From: Betaproteobacteria bacterium HGW-Betaproteobacteria-12
GTDB taxonomy: Bacteria > Pseudomonadota > Gammaproteobacteria > Burkholderiales > Rhodocyclaceae
Length of the DNA: 33,505 nucleotides
Direction: 5' to 3'
Assembly: GCA_002842345.1 (NCBI GenBank)
Contig: PHCU01000027.1
Location: 1 to 33,505, forward strand
Below, piece by piece: positions 1 through 7,348 of this stretch. A model generated the notes under the pieces. It searched no databases. It was not told where the DNA came from and was given only the letters and a program-made list of their open reading frames with translations. The translations under genes were made by a program, and so were the position numbers. Positions within the stretch are counted from its first letter, which is position 1, and each line of letters starts with the position of its first letter.

Positions 1-145
1 GCCAATTCGTCCCCTGGAAATTCAGCTGCCTCGATCCTGCAAAACGGTGCTTCCAGAAGAGCGCCGATGGCTTACTCAATCCGACAGGCTGCTAGCGCCG
101 CCCAGACGTTACAATTCGCCTCCCCATCCGTCATTTCAGCGCACC

Positions 146-1009
146 ATGGCCATCGACTTTCCCGTTCCGCTCGCCCCCGAAATCGCCCGCAATGTCTCCG
201 CCGCTCTGGAAGAGGATCTCGGCGCCGGCGACCTGACCGCCAGTCTGGTCGATGGCAGCCGTCAGACGCGCGCCACCGTCATTTCTCGCGAGCCCGGCGT
301 ACTGTGCGGCACGGCCTGGTTCGACGAATGCATCCGCCGCCTCGACCCGCAGGCCCGCGTCAGCTGGCACGCCGCCGACGGCGAGCGCATCGCGGCCAAC
401 CAGTCGCTGTGCGAGATCGAAGCCAATGCCCGCGCCTTGCTCTCGGCCGAACGCAGCGCCTTGAACTTCCTCCAGCTGCTGTCAGCGGTCGCCAGCAAGG
501 CACGCATCTACGCCGATGCCATCGCCGGCACCCGGGCGCAGGTGGTGGACACGCGCAAGACCCTGCCCGGCCTGCGCCTCGCGCAAAAGTTCGCCGTCCG
601 CTGCGGCGGCGGCGGCAATCACCGCCTGGCGCTGTGGGACGCCATCCTGATCAAGGAAAACCACATCCATGCCGCCGGTGGCATCGCCGCAGTAATGGCG
701 GCAGCGCAGCAGGTCGCCGCAGCGGCGGGCGAGCGTTGCCGCTTCATCCAGATCGAGGTCGAATCGCTGGATGAGCTGGAAACGGCGCTGGCCGCCGGGG
801 CGCAGATGATCCTGCTGGACAATTTCAGCCTCGACATGATGCGCGAGGCCGCCAGCCGTAATGCCGGCCGCGCCATCCTCGAAGCCTCCGGCAACGTCAC
901 GCTGGAGACTATCCGCGGCATCGCCGAAACCGGCGTCGACCGCATCTCGGTCGGGGCACTGACCAAGGACGTGAAAGCCCTCGACCTGTCGATGCGCTTC
1001 GTTGGCTAG
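146..1009 (+). CDS. nadC: Nicotinate-nucleotide pyrophosphorylase (quinolinate phosphoribosyltransferase)
   Basis: Converts quinolinate and PRPP to nicotinate mononucleotide, CO2 and pyrophosphate, the third step of de novo NAD synthesis, in the cytosol. The 287-aa product has the usual family length. Visible family motifs are ALEEDLGAGDLT (residues 20-31), DTRKTLPGLR (135-144, phosphoribosyl/quinolinate-binding basic residues), GGGGNHR (154-160) and KENH (170-173); the C-terminal half carries the EVES and LLDNF strands of the type II PRTase barrel. The frame stays open upstream to base 47, but the extra 33 residues are proline/arginine-rich and unlike the family, so the ATG at 146 (MAIDFPVPLAPE) is preferred. 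No other NAD gene is adjacent in the window. Function is secure from the motifs; the exact start is slightly less so. Confidence 0.96.
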   Translation: MAIDFPVPLAPEIARNVSAALEEDLGAGDLTASLVDGSRQTRATVISREPGVLCGTAWFDECIRRLDPQARVSWHAADGERIAANQSLCEIEANARALLSAERSALNFLQLLSAVASKARIYADAIAGTRAQVVDTRKTLPGLRLAQKFAVRCGGGGNHRLALWDAILIKENHIHAAGGIAAVMAAAQQVAAAAGERCRFIQIEVESLDELETALAAGAQMILLDNFSLDMMREAASRNAGRAILEASGNVTLETIRGIAETGVDRISVGALTKDVKALDLSMRFVG

Positions 1010-1076
1010 AAGCGCAGGTAAATTGGCGTCATAATTCAGGCAGCAAACCGATAACGAAAGCTCAAGGGAGTCCTCA

Positions 1077-1214
1077 ATGCTGTTCGCGCTGTTCTATGTG
1101 GTCGCCATCGCCATCCTGGTACTGCATTTCACCGGCTTTCTCGCCCGGCACAATCTCGAATGGCTGGTACTGGTGCTCGCCGTCGCCGTCTTTCCGGCCG
1201 TCATTTATCTTTGA
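1077..1214 (+). CDS. Small two-segment membrane peptide, 45 aa, unknown function
   Basis: A short ORF that starts MLFALFYVVAIAILVLHF and ends AVFPAVIYL. It is preceded by a clear Shine-Dalgarno AGGGAG (1065-1070) six bases before the ATG. Two hydrophobic stretches (about residues 2-21 and 29-45) flank a short polar turn, ARHNLE, so a helical hairpin in the inner membrane is likely. It lies 67 bases after nadC on the same strand and could be cotranscribed with it. I do not recognise a family and assign no function. The ribosome-binding site and the uniform membrane-peptide composition argue that it is real; at this size chance cannot be fully excluded. Confidence 0.6.
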   Translation: MLFALFYVVAIAILVLHFTGFLARHNLEWLVLVLAVAVFPAVIYL

Positions 1215-1217
1215 CCC

Positions 1218-1239
1218 GCTCCGGCCTCCCGGCCGGAGC
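1218..1239. terminator. Perfect 9-bp hairpin between convergent genes
   Basis: GCTCCGGCC and GGCCGGAGC are exact inverted repeats separated by TCCC. The hairpin sits 3 bases after the small peptide's stop and 20 bases from the convergent thrC stop. There is no T-run on either strand, so it may be a weak bidirectional terminator or an mRNA 3'-end stabiliser rather than a classical intrinsic terminator. Confidence 0.5.
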
Positions 1240-1259
1240 ATAAGCCTCCATCCCGCCGA

Positions 1260-2687
1260 TCAAACGCGCTCGACGATGAAGCGCTTGATGGCGGCGACAT
1301 CGGGCGCCATGACGACAACCCGTTGCGGCAGCTTTTCGATACCGGCCAGGTCGGCCGGACGCACCGGCTCGGCGCCCAGCGCCTCACGGATAGTTTCCTC
1401 GAATTTCGCCGGCTGCGCGGTTTCCAGAACGATCATCGGCACCCCCGCCTGGCGCTGCTCCAGCGCCACCTTCAGACCATCGGCGGTGTGGGTGTCGAGC
1501 ATCACGTTGTAGCGCCCTTGGGCAAAGCGAATGGTCTTGATGCGGTCGCCGTGCGTGCTCTTGCCGGAGATGAAACCGAATTGCGGCATCTTCGCCCAGT
1601 GCGCCGTCGCCGACAGGTCGAAGGCCTCGCCCTTGTCGACCTTGGCCCACAGTTCGCGAATGATGGCCGGATCGCGGCCGACCAGATCGAAGACGAAACG
1701 CTCGAAATTCGAGGCTTTGGAAATATCCATCGACGGGCTGGAGGTGACGCTGGTCTCGACCGAGGTGCGCGGGCGATAGACGCCGGTGCGGAAGAATTCG
1801 TCGAGCACGTCGTTTTCGTTGGTGGCCAGCACCAGTTTGGCGATCGGCAGGCCCATCATGCGGGCGATGTGTCCGGCGCAAATGTTGCCGAAATTGCCCG
1901 ACGGCACGGCAAACGCGACCTGCTCGTCATTCGACTGGGTAGCCAGGAAATAGCCCTGGAAGTAATAGACGATCTGCGCCGCGACCCGCGCCCAGTTGAT
2001 CGAATTGACAGCGCCGATCCTGTACTGTTTCTTGAAGGCGGCATCGTTGGAAACCGCCTTGACGATGTCCTGGGCGTCGTCAAACATGCCGGTGACGGCG
2101 ATATTGAAAATATTCTCGTCTTGCAGCGAATACATCTGCGCCCGCTGGAAGGAGCTCATCTTGCCATCCGGCGAGAGCATGAAGACCTTGACGTTGTGCT
2201 TGCCGCGCATGGCGTATTCGGCCGCCGAACCGGTGTCGCCGGAAGTCGCGCCGAGGATGTTGATAGCCTCGCCGCGCTGTTCGAGCACGTACTCGAACAG
2301 GTTGCCGAGCAGTTGCATGGCCATGTCCTTGAAAGCCAGCGTCGGGCCATTGGACAGTTCCTGCGTGTACAGGCCGTCTTCGAGTTTGGTCAGCGGCGTG
2401 ATCTGCGTTGCGTCGCCGCCATTTCGGGTATGGCAATAGACCGCTGCGGTATAGGTCTTGGCGACCAGCGACTTGAGGTCGGCCGGCGGGATGTCGGTGA
2501 TGAACTTGGCCAGGATTTCGTAGGCCAGGTCGGCGTAGGACAACTGGCGCCAGGCATCGAGTTCGCTGCGGCTGATCTGCGGATAGCTCTCCGGCAGGTA
2601 GAGGCCGCCATCCGGGGCCAGGCCGCCGAGGAGAATGTCGCAGAAAGCCTGGGGTGCGGCATGACCGCGAGTCGAAAGGTAGCGCAT
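1260..2687 (-). CDS. thrC: Threonine synthase
   Basis: PLP enzyme converting O-phosphohomoserine to threonine, the last step of the pathway. The 475-aa product fits the long proteobacterial/fungal-type threonine synthases. The N-terminus MRYLSTRG, the PLP-lysine motif GPTLAFKD (Lys120) and the phosphate-binding ATSGDTG (residues 147-153) are diagnostic. The open frame extends 27 codons upstream, but MRYLSTRG is the conserved start, giving the ATG at 2687. It lies 31 bases downstream of an unrelated membrane-protein gene, and hom is further upstream on the same strand. hom and thrC are usually adjacent in related bacteria, so the two intervening genes are notable. No hairpin with a T-run is visible at its 3' end other than the 1218-1239 palindrome. 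Confidence 0.97.
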   Translation of the reverse strand: MRYLSTRGHAAPQAFCDILLGGLAPDGGLYLPESYPQISRSELDAWRQLSYADLAYEILAKFITDIPPADLKSLVAKTYTAAVYCHTRNGGDATQITPLTKLEDGLYTQELSNGPTLAFKDMAMQLLGNLFEYVLEQRGEAINILGATSGDTGSAAEYAMRGKHNVKVFMLSPDGKMSSFQRAQMYSLQDENIFNIAVTGMFDDAQDIVKAVSNDAAFKKQYRIGAVNSINWARVAAQIVYYFQGYFLATQSNDEQVAFAVPSGNFGNICAGHIARMMGLPIAKLVLATNENDVLDEFFRTGVYRPRTSVETSVTSSPSMDISKASNFERFVFDLVGRDPAIIRELWAKVDKGEAFDLSATAHWAKMPQFGFISGKSTHGDRIKTIRFAQGRYNVMLDTHTADGLKVALEQRQAGVPMIVLETAQPAKFEETIREALGAEPVRPADLAGIEKLPQRVVVMAPDVAAIKRFIVERV

Positions 2688-2718
2688 GGCGAAGCCCTGA
2701 AAGCGAAAAACCGCGATT

Positions 2719-3843
2719 TTACCGTGTCGGACGACGGACGCGAACGGCTTGCACCAGGGCGACGGCAAAGAAGATCAGGCCGCCGGCGGCAAAGCCCACG
2801 GCGGCGACGGCAAAGCCGGCCAGGGCGTGGGCGGCGGCCAGGAGAAAAAATATCGCCCGCCAGTTGCCGCCGGTCGCCAGGCGCCGCCGCATTTCCAGCC
2901 GAGCCGGCGACTGGGGCCCGGGCCAGCGCCAGACCGGCAGCAACTGGCTGAGCGCCCCGCTGACCAGCGGCAGCAGGAAGCCGACCAGCCAGGCGAGCAA
3001 GGTCGGCGGTGCGACGGTCAGGCCGGCGCCATGGGCGATGCCGGCCGCCAGCGTCAACACCAGTCCGCCGGTCGCTGCCAGCAGCGAGGCACCGACACCG
3101 TCAGCGGCGATCGCCCGGAAGGTGAAGCAATGCCCCCACTGGCCGAGCAAGCCCAGCGTCGCTACCAGCAACAGCCCGGCACCAATCGCGGCGAGCACCC
3201 AGTGCAAGGCCGCACCGGCGGCAACCAGCAGCGCCCCGCCGGCCGCCAGCCAGAGGCGCTGGCGCAGCCAGGCACCGGCATCGGGATCTGCCCGTCCCAG
3301 GGCGGTCGGCAGCAGCACCGGCAAGGTGCCGAGAGCGGCCAGTCCGACCAGACCGAGGGTATTCAGATGCAGATGGATCAGTCGCCAGGCCACCCATTTC
3401 GACGGCCAGACGGCCATCGCCAGTACGGCTGTCAGGGCGAGGATCAGGCAGGCGAGCGCCGCCGCATACCAGCGCCAGCCCGGATGCGGTGCGCCGAGCG
3501 TGGCGCGCGCCCGGCCGGCGATCCAGGCAAGGAGACTGGCCGCCAGCCCGAGATCAAGCAGTGCGGCCAGATGCAGCAGTCCGTACGGCAGCAGTCCCTG
3601 CAGGGCGCCGACGACCAGCAGGCCAGCCCCCTGGGCGAGCGATGGCAGGCTGGCCAGCAGGTGGCCGGGACTGCCGGTACGCGTCAGTACCGGCACGAAA
3701 TGCAGCATCGCCGCAAAAATCAGCGGCACGATGCCGACGGCAAAAGCCAGATGCAACACCGCCACCGGCGCCCCGACCCCGGCCAGCGTCAGGGCGACGC
3801 TGGCGAACAGGGCAAGCAGGGTCAGACTGGCGGTTTTGATCAA
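2719..3843 (-). CDS. Polytopic membrane protein, NnrS/heme-copper-like in appearance, unknown function
   Basis: 374 aa, almost entirely hydrophobic, with roughly 10-12 predicted membrane segments separated by short charged loops. Histidines sit in or next to helices: LHLAF (near residue 31), AMLHFVP (about 45-51), the LIHLHLN cluster near the middle, and GHCF. This spacing recalls NnrS or heme-copper-oxidase-like membrane proteins, but the resemblance is by eye and no family is asserted. The start is TTG at 3843, placed exactly after the stop of the DUF2249 gene, without a clear Shine-Dalgarno; this suggests translational coupling. The pair is known to me mainly from denitrifying betaproteobacteria near nitrogen-oxide genes (inference). 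A metal- or heme-linked respiratory role is possible but unproven. It ends 31 bases before thrC. Confidence 0.7.
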   Translation of the reverse strand: MIKTASLTLLALFASVALTLAGVGAPVAVLHLAFAVGIVPLIFAAMLHFVPVLTRTGSPGHLLASLPSLAQGAGLLVVGALQGLLPYGLLHLAALLDLGLAASLLAWIAGRARATLGAPHPGWRWYAAALACLILALTAVLAMAVWPSKWVAWRLIHLHLNTLGLVGLAALGTLPVLLPTALGRADPDAGAWLRQRLWLAAGGALLVAAGAALHWVLAAIGAGLLLVATLGLLGQWGHCFTFRAIAADGVGASLLAATGGLVLTLAAGIAHGAGLTVAPPTLLAWLVGFLLPLVSGALSQLLPVWRWPGPQSPARLEMRRRLATGGNWRAIFFLLAAAHALAGFAVAAVGFAAGGLIFFAVALVQAVRVRRPTR

Positions 3844-4098
3844 TCAGCCAAGAACCGAAAAGTCGATGACGATGGCGCCCGGCTCGCGCTGACGGTATTC
3901 GATGGCCAGATGCGCACCGTAGCGCTGCTGCAACTGGGCGAGCAGCGGCAGCGGGTCGTGATCGTTGCAAAAACGCATGGTTTCGCCGGGCTGCAGCGAG
4001 TCGAGCGCGCCAAAGATGGCGGCATGGCGAAAACGCTTGGCGACGCCGCGGGCATCAAACGGGTAGAGGGCTTCGGGGGTCGTGTGGTTGCAGGCCAT
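3844..4098 (-). CDS. DUF2249 domain-containing protein
   Basis: An 84-aa soluble protein whose whole length is a DUF2249 domain. The N-terminal half includes PFDARG, and the centre has LQPGETMRFCNDHDPLPLL, matching the family pattern (L-x-PGE-x4-NDHDP-x-PL), followed by a C-terminal strand ending IVIDFSVLG. The start ATG at 4098 has a strong Shine-Dalgarno, AAGGAG, seven bases upstream. It is immediately followed by the membrane-protein gene with no intergenic base, which suggests a two-gene unit. DUF2249 proteins are often found with hemerythrin-like, nitric-oxide or denitrification genes; the biochemical role is not established. Nothing else of that pathway is visible in the window. Confidence 0.85.
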   Translation of the reverse strand: MACNHTTPEALYPFDARGVAKRFRHAAIFGALDSLQPGETMRFCNDHDPLPLLAQLQQRYGAHLAIEYRQREPGAIVIDFSVLG

Positions 4099-4193
4099 GG
4101 GTTATCTCCTTGAGGGGTTGCGCCAGAATCAGGGCGTTCGCGAATTGTGCCGGCCGGCTGATTCGCATTCCTTGATCGGTGTCGTAAACGCCA

Positions 4194-4221
4194 GCAAAAA
4201 CGGGGGCCGCAGCCCCCGTCG
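4194..4221 (-). terminator. Rho-independent terminator downstream of hom
   Basis: Read on the minus strand, ACGGGGGC-TGCG-GCCCCCGT forms a perfect 8-bp GC-rich stem (4200-4219) followed directly by TTTTT (complement of 4196-4200). It begins 26 bases past the hom stop codon and about 100 bases before the DUF2249 start. It should separate hom transcription from the DUF2249-membrane protein-thrC unit. Confidence 0.88.
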
Positions 4222-4246
4222 AAAAACATCCCGCAGGTAGCAACTG

Positions 4247-5557
4247 TTACTGCAGCTCTTCCAGGCGGATACGCTTGACCTTGCCCTTTTGCGCCGCCAG
4301 GCCTTCGATCTTGGCAATCGCCGCGTCGGCAGCACTTTCCTTGCAGACGTGGGTCAGGATGATGATGTCGGTCTCGCCCTCGCCCTCTTCCGGCTCGCGC
4401 TGCAGCATGGCATCGATCGAGATACCCTGGTCGGCCAGGATGCGGGTGACGTCGGCCAGCACGCCGGCCTTGTCCTCGACGCGCAGGCGCAGGTAGTTGC
4501 CGGTCTCGATCTCGCTCATCGGCAGGATCGGCAGGTTGGACATGGCATCCGGCTGGAAGGCCAGGTGCGGCACGCGGTGCGCGGCATCGGCGGTGGCCAG
4601 GCGGGTGACATCGACCAGGTCGGCGATCACCGCCGATGCGGTCGGTTCGGCGCCGGCACCCTTGCCGTAATACAGCGTCGCGCCGACGGCGTCGCCCTTG
4701 ACCAGCACGGCGTTCATCGCGCCTTCGACGTTGGCGATCAGGCGTTTGGCCGGGATCAGCGTCGGGTGCACGCGCAGTTCGACGCCGTTGTCGCGACGCT
4801 TGGTGATGCCGAGCAGCTTGATGCGGTAGCCCAGTTGCTCGGCGTACTTGATGTCGGAAGCTTCGAGCTTGGTGATGCCCTCGACATAGGCCTTGTCGAA
4901 CTGCACCGGAATGCCGAAGGCGATGGCCGAGATCAGCGTCGCCTTGTGCGCCGCATCGACGCCTTCGATATCGAAGGTCGGGTCGGCTTCGGCATAACCC
5001 AGGCGCTGGGCTTCGGCCAGGACGTCGGCGAAGGACAGGCCCTTGTCGCGCATTTCGGACAGGATGAAGTTGGTGGTGCCGTTGATGATGCCGGCCGCCC
5101 ACTCGATGCGGTTGGCGGTCAGGCCCTCGCGCAGCGCCTTGATGATCGGGATGCCGCCGGCAACGGCCGCTTCGAAGGCGACCATGACGCCCTTGGCTTG
5201 GGCGGCGGTGAAGATCTCGGTGCCATGCACGGCGAGCAGCGCCTTGTTGGCGGTGACCACGTGCTTGCCGTTGGCAATCGACTGCATGACCACTTCCTTG
5301 GCCACGCCGTAGCCGCCGATCAGTTCGACGATGATGTCGATTTCCGGATCGTTGACCAAGGCGAAGGCGTCATCGGTAACGCGCGCGGCGCCGCCGGTGA
5401 CCTGCTTGGCCAGTTCGACGTTCTTGTCGGCCACGGCGACGATCTGGATCGGCCGGCCGGCACGGCGGGTAATTTCTTCCGCATTGCGCTTGAGAACGGT
5501 CCAGGTGCCACCGCCGACGGTGCCGATGCCGATAAGGCCAACATTGATAGGTTTCAT
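4247..5557 (-). CDS. hom: Homoserine dehydrogenase
   Basis: NAD(P)H-dependent reduction of aspartate semialdehyde to homoserine, the branch point to threonine and methionine. The 436-aa protein starts MKPINVGLIGIGTVGG with the Rossmann motif GIGTVG at residues 10-15. It has the conserved VTANKALLA catalytic segment near residue 100 and GIINGTTNFILSEM in the middle, and ends with an ACT regulatory domain (about residues 350-436, beginning NYLRLRVEDKAGVLADV), which indicates allosteric control, usually by threonine. alaA lies 92 bases upstream on the same strand, and a strong terminator follows. It is a monofunctional enzyme with no aspartokinase domain. Confidence 0.97.
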   Translation of the reverse strand: MKPINVGLIGIGTVGGGTWTVLKRNAEEITRRAGRPIQIVAVADKNVELAKQVTGGAARVTDDAFALVNDPEIDIIVELIGGYGVAKEVVMQSIANGKHVVTANKALLAVHGTEIFTAAQAKGVMVAFEAAVAGGIPIIKALREGLTANRIEWAAGIINGTTNFILSEMRDKGLSFADVLAEAQRLGYAEADPTFDIEGVDAAHKATLISAIAFGIPVQFDKAYVEGITKLEASDIKYAEQLGYRIKLLGITKRRDNGVELRVHPTLIPAKRLIANVEGAMNAVLVKGDAVGATLYYGKGAGAEPTASAVIADLVDVTRLATADAAHRVPHLAFQPDAMSNLPILPMSEIETGNYLRLRVEDKAGVLADVTRILADQGISIDAMLQREPEEGEGETDIIILTHVCKESAADAAIAKIEGLAAQKGKVKRIRLEELQ

Positions 5558-5560
5558 TTG

Positions 5561-5655
5561 AGTCGTTAGTCGCTAGTAATTAGTCGTTAGTAAATGGACG
5601 TCGGAGATTGGAGGGCTGTTGCTAGCAACTGGTGACTAGCAACTTGCAACTAGTT
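5561..5655. repeat. Short interspersed direct repeats between alaA and hom
   Basis: The 92-base gap is built of repeated near-identical words. AGTCGTTAGT occurs at 5561-5570 and 5582-5591, with the variant GTCGCTAGT between them (5569-5577). CTAGCAACT occurs at 5622-5630 and 5636-5644, followed by GCAACTAGT (5646-5654). All share the CTAGT/TTAGT core. The AT-rich composition contrasts with the flanking genes. The last repeat runs into the alaA stop codon. Confidence 0.6.
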
Positions 5656-6879
5656 CGTGCCGTGCCGCTTGCGGTAGTTTTCCAGGAAGCGGGCCAGGCG
5701 GCCGACGGCTTCGCGCAGGTCGTCCTCGTGCGGCAGGAAGACCAGGCGGAAATGGTCGGGATGCGGCCAGTTGAAGCCAGTGCCCTGGACCAGCAACACC
5801 TTCTCCTCCTGCAGCAATTCGGCGATGAAGGCCTGATCGTTCTTGATCGGATAGACCGCCGGATCGAGTTTCGGGAACATGTACAGCGCCGCCTTCGGCT
5901 TGACGCAGGAAACGCCCGGAATGGCGTTGATCAGTTCGCAGGCGATATCGCGCTGCCGACGCAGGCGGCCGCCCTCGGCGACCAGATCGTCGATGCTCTG
6001 GTAACCGCCGAGCGCTGTCTGGATGCCGTGCTGGCCGGGCGCGTTGGCACACAAGCGCATCGAGGCCAGCATGTCGAGGCCTTCGATGTAGTCCTTGGCA
6101 TGGCGCTTCTCGCCGGAAACCACCATCCAGCCGGCGCGATAGCCGCAGGAACGGTAATTCTTCGACAGGCCATTGAAGGTGATGGTCAGCACGTCCTCGG
6201 ACAGCGCGGCGATCGAGGTGTGCTTGACGCCGTCGTACAGCACCTTGTCGTAGACTTCGTCAGCGTAGATGATCAGGTGATGCTGACGGGCAATCTCGAT
6301 GATCTCGTGCAGCAGGTCGTCCGGATACAGCGCGCCGGTCGGGTTGTTCGGATTGATGATGACGATGGCGCGGGTGTTCTTGTTGATCTTGCTGCGGATG
6401 TCGCTCAGATCCGGCAGCCAGCCCTTGGCCTCGTCGCACAGATAATGCACCGGCCTGCCGCCGGACAGGCTGATCGCCGCCGTCCACAGCGGATAGTCCG
6501 GCGCCGGCACCAGCACCTCGTCACCGGCATCGAGCAAGGCGTTCATCGCCATCACGATCAACTCAGAGACGCCGTTGCCAACGTAGATATCTTCCAGCGT
6601 CACACCCTTGATGTGCTTCTGCTGGGTGTAATGCATGATCGCCTTGCGCGCCGCGAAGATGCCCTTCGAATCCGTATAGCCGGCCGCGTTCGGCAGGTTG
6701 CGGATGATGTCCTGCTGGATTTCCTCCGGCGAATCGAAGCCGAACGCGGCCAGGTTGCCGATGTTCAGCTTGATGATCTTGTGGCCCTCTTCCTCCATCT
6801 GCTTGGCCATCTGCAGCACGGGGCCGCGGATGTCGTAGCAGACATTGGCGAGTTTGGCGGATTTCTTGACGTGTTTCAT
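5650..6879 (-). CDS. alaA: Alanine-synthesising PLP aminotransferase (AlaA family)
   Basis: Class I/II aminotransferase, 409 aa, closely resembling E. coli AlaA (glutamate-pyruvate aminotransferase) along its whole length: the N-terminal KLANVCYDIRGP, GNGVSELIV, VPAPDYPLWTAA and INPNNPTGA. The PLP lysine is Lys240 in NGLSKNYRSCGYRAGW, which carries the class I/II SK-x2-R signature, and LCANAP and GTGFNWP-PDHFR follow. The usual GNPAPFGF near residue 41 reads GNLAAFGF here. It is read divergently from the Mth938-like gene. The alaA-hom order on one strand is common in betaproteobacteria and links amino-acid biosynthesis genes. It most likely transfers the amino group from glutamate to pyruvate; related keto acids cannot be excluded. 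Confidence 0.93.
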   Translation of the reverse strand: MKHVKKSAKLANVCYDIRGPVLQMAKQMEEEGHKIIKLNIGNLAAFGFDSPEEIQQDIIRNLPNAAGYTDSKGIFAARKAIMHYTQQKHIKGVTLEDIYVGNGVSELIVMAMNALLDAGDEVLVPAPDYPLWTAAISLSGGRPVHYLCDEAKGWLPDLSDIRSKINKNTRAIVIINPNNPTGALYPDDLLHEIIEIARQHHLIIYADEVYDKVLYDGVKHTSIAALSEDVLTITFNGLSKNYRSCGYRAGWMVVSGEKRHAKDYIEGLDMLASMRLCANAPGQHGIQTALGGYQSIDDLVAEGGRLRRQRDIACELINAIPGVSCVKPKAALYMFPKLDPAVYPIKNDQAFIAELLQEEKVLLVQGTGFNWPHPDHFRLVFLPHEDDLREAVGRLARFLENYRKRHGTN

Positions 6880-6892
6880 GGAGGCATTCCGG

Positions 6893-6920
6893 TTTGGCGC
6901 AATTCGGCCAAAGGTATAAT
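6893..6920 (+). promoter_or_regulatory. Probable sigma-70 promoter of the Mth938-like gene
   Basis: A perfect -10 hexamer TATAAT lies at 6915-6920, with TTTGGC (6893-6898) as a weak -35 at a 16-base spacing. Transcription would start near 6927, giving a leader of about 50 bases before the GTG start at 6977. It lies in the divergent gap with alaA, just outside the alaA start codon. Confidence 0.5.
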
Positions 6921-6976
6921 CCTACTTTATCGTATGGTGCACCGCAATTTTGGCGGGCCTTTCGGGACTATCGCCT

Positions 6977-7348
6977 GTGAAACTCCATCTCTCCAACGTC
7001 GCCGGCCTCAACCTGTTCACCGCCCACGGCGATGGCTATGTCGCGGTCAACAACGAACGCTACGAATCTAATCTGATCCTGCTACCGGAATCCATCATCA
7101 CGGCCTGGACCGAGGCCAGCGTCGCCACGCTCGGCGCCGATGACATGGCGAAATTACTGGCGCTGAACACCGGTATCGTCCTGCTCGGCACCGGCAGCCG
7201 CCTGCGCTTCCCGCCGGCCGCCCTGATGAAACCGTTCGCGCAGGCCGGCATCGGCCTGGAAGTCATGGATTTGCCGGCCGCCTGCCGGACCTACAACATC
7301 CTTGCCAGCGAGGGCCGCCAGGTCGCCGCTGCCCTGCTCTTCGACTGA
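6977..7348 (+). CDS. Mth938-like domain-containing protein (DUF498/DUF598)
   Basis: A 123-aa protein starting at GTG (VKLHLSN). It shows the conserved features of the bacterial Mth938/NDUFAF3-like family: an early beta strand, NNERYESNLILLP, a turn at ITAW, then VLLGTGSRLRFPP (about residues 73-85) and the C-terminal GLEVMDLPAACRTYNILASEGR (about 95-116), where MDTxAACRTYNVL is the family signature. The frame is open from a TTG at 6950, but those nine extra residues are not family-like, so the GTG is preferred. The biochemical role is unclear; the mitochondrial relative assists complex I assembly. Its stop codon is adjacent to that of convergent manC. Confidence 0.88.
   Translation: MKLHLSNVAGLNLFTAHGDGYVAVNNERYESNLILLPESIITAWTEASVATLGADDMAKLLALNTGIVLLGTGSRLRFPPAALMKPFAQAGIGLEVMDLPAACRTYNILASEGRQVAAALLFD

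Noticed and set aside
110..115. TACAAT as a -10 for nadC
   Set aside because: No matching -35 (nearest TTGACA-like word is 23 bases away).
2654..4113. Long open frames on the plus strand opposite the membrane-protein gene (over 400 codons)
   Set aside because: They are Arg/Ala/Pro/Gln-rich with no recognisable domain and lie antisense to genes with clear coding character; typical of GC-rich shadow frames.
4172..4185. FNR/Dnr-like box TTGAT-N4-GTCGT upstream of the DUF2249 gene
   Set aside because: The left half is perfect but the right half matches only 2 of 5 positions; not enough to claim an anaerobic regulator site.
4289..7071. Long plus-strand frames opposite hom and alaA
   Set aside because: Antisense to two certain enzymes; composition (Asp/Gly/Arg/Gln-rich, no motifs) is that of reverse-complement shadows.
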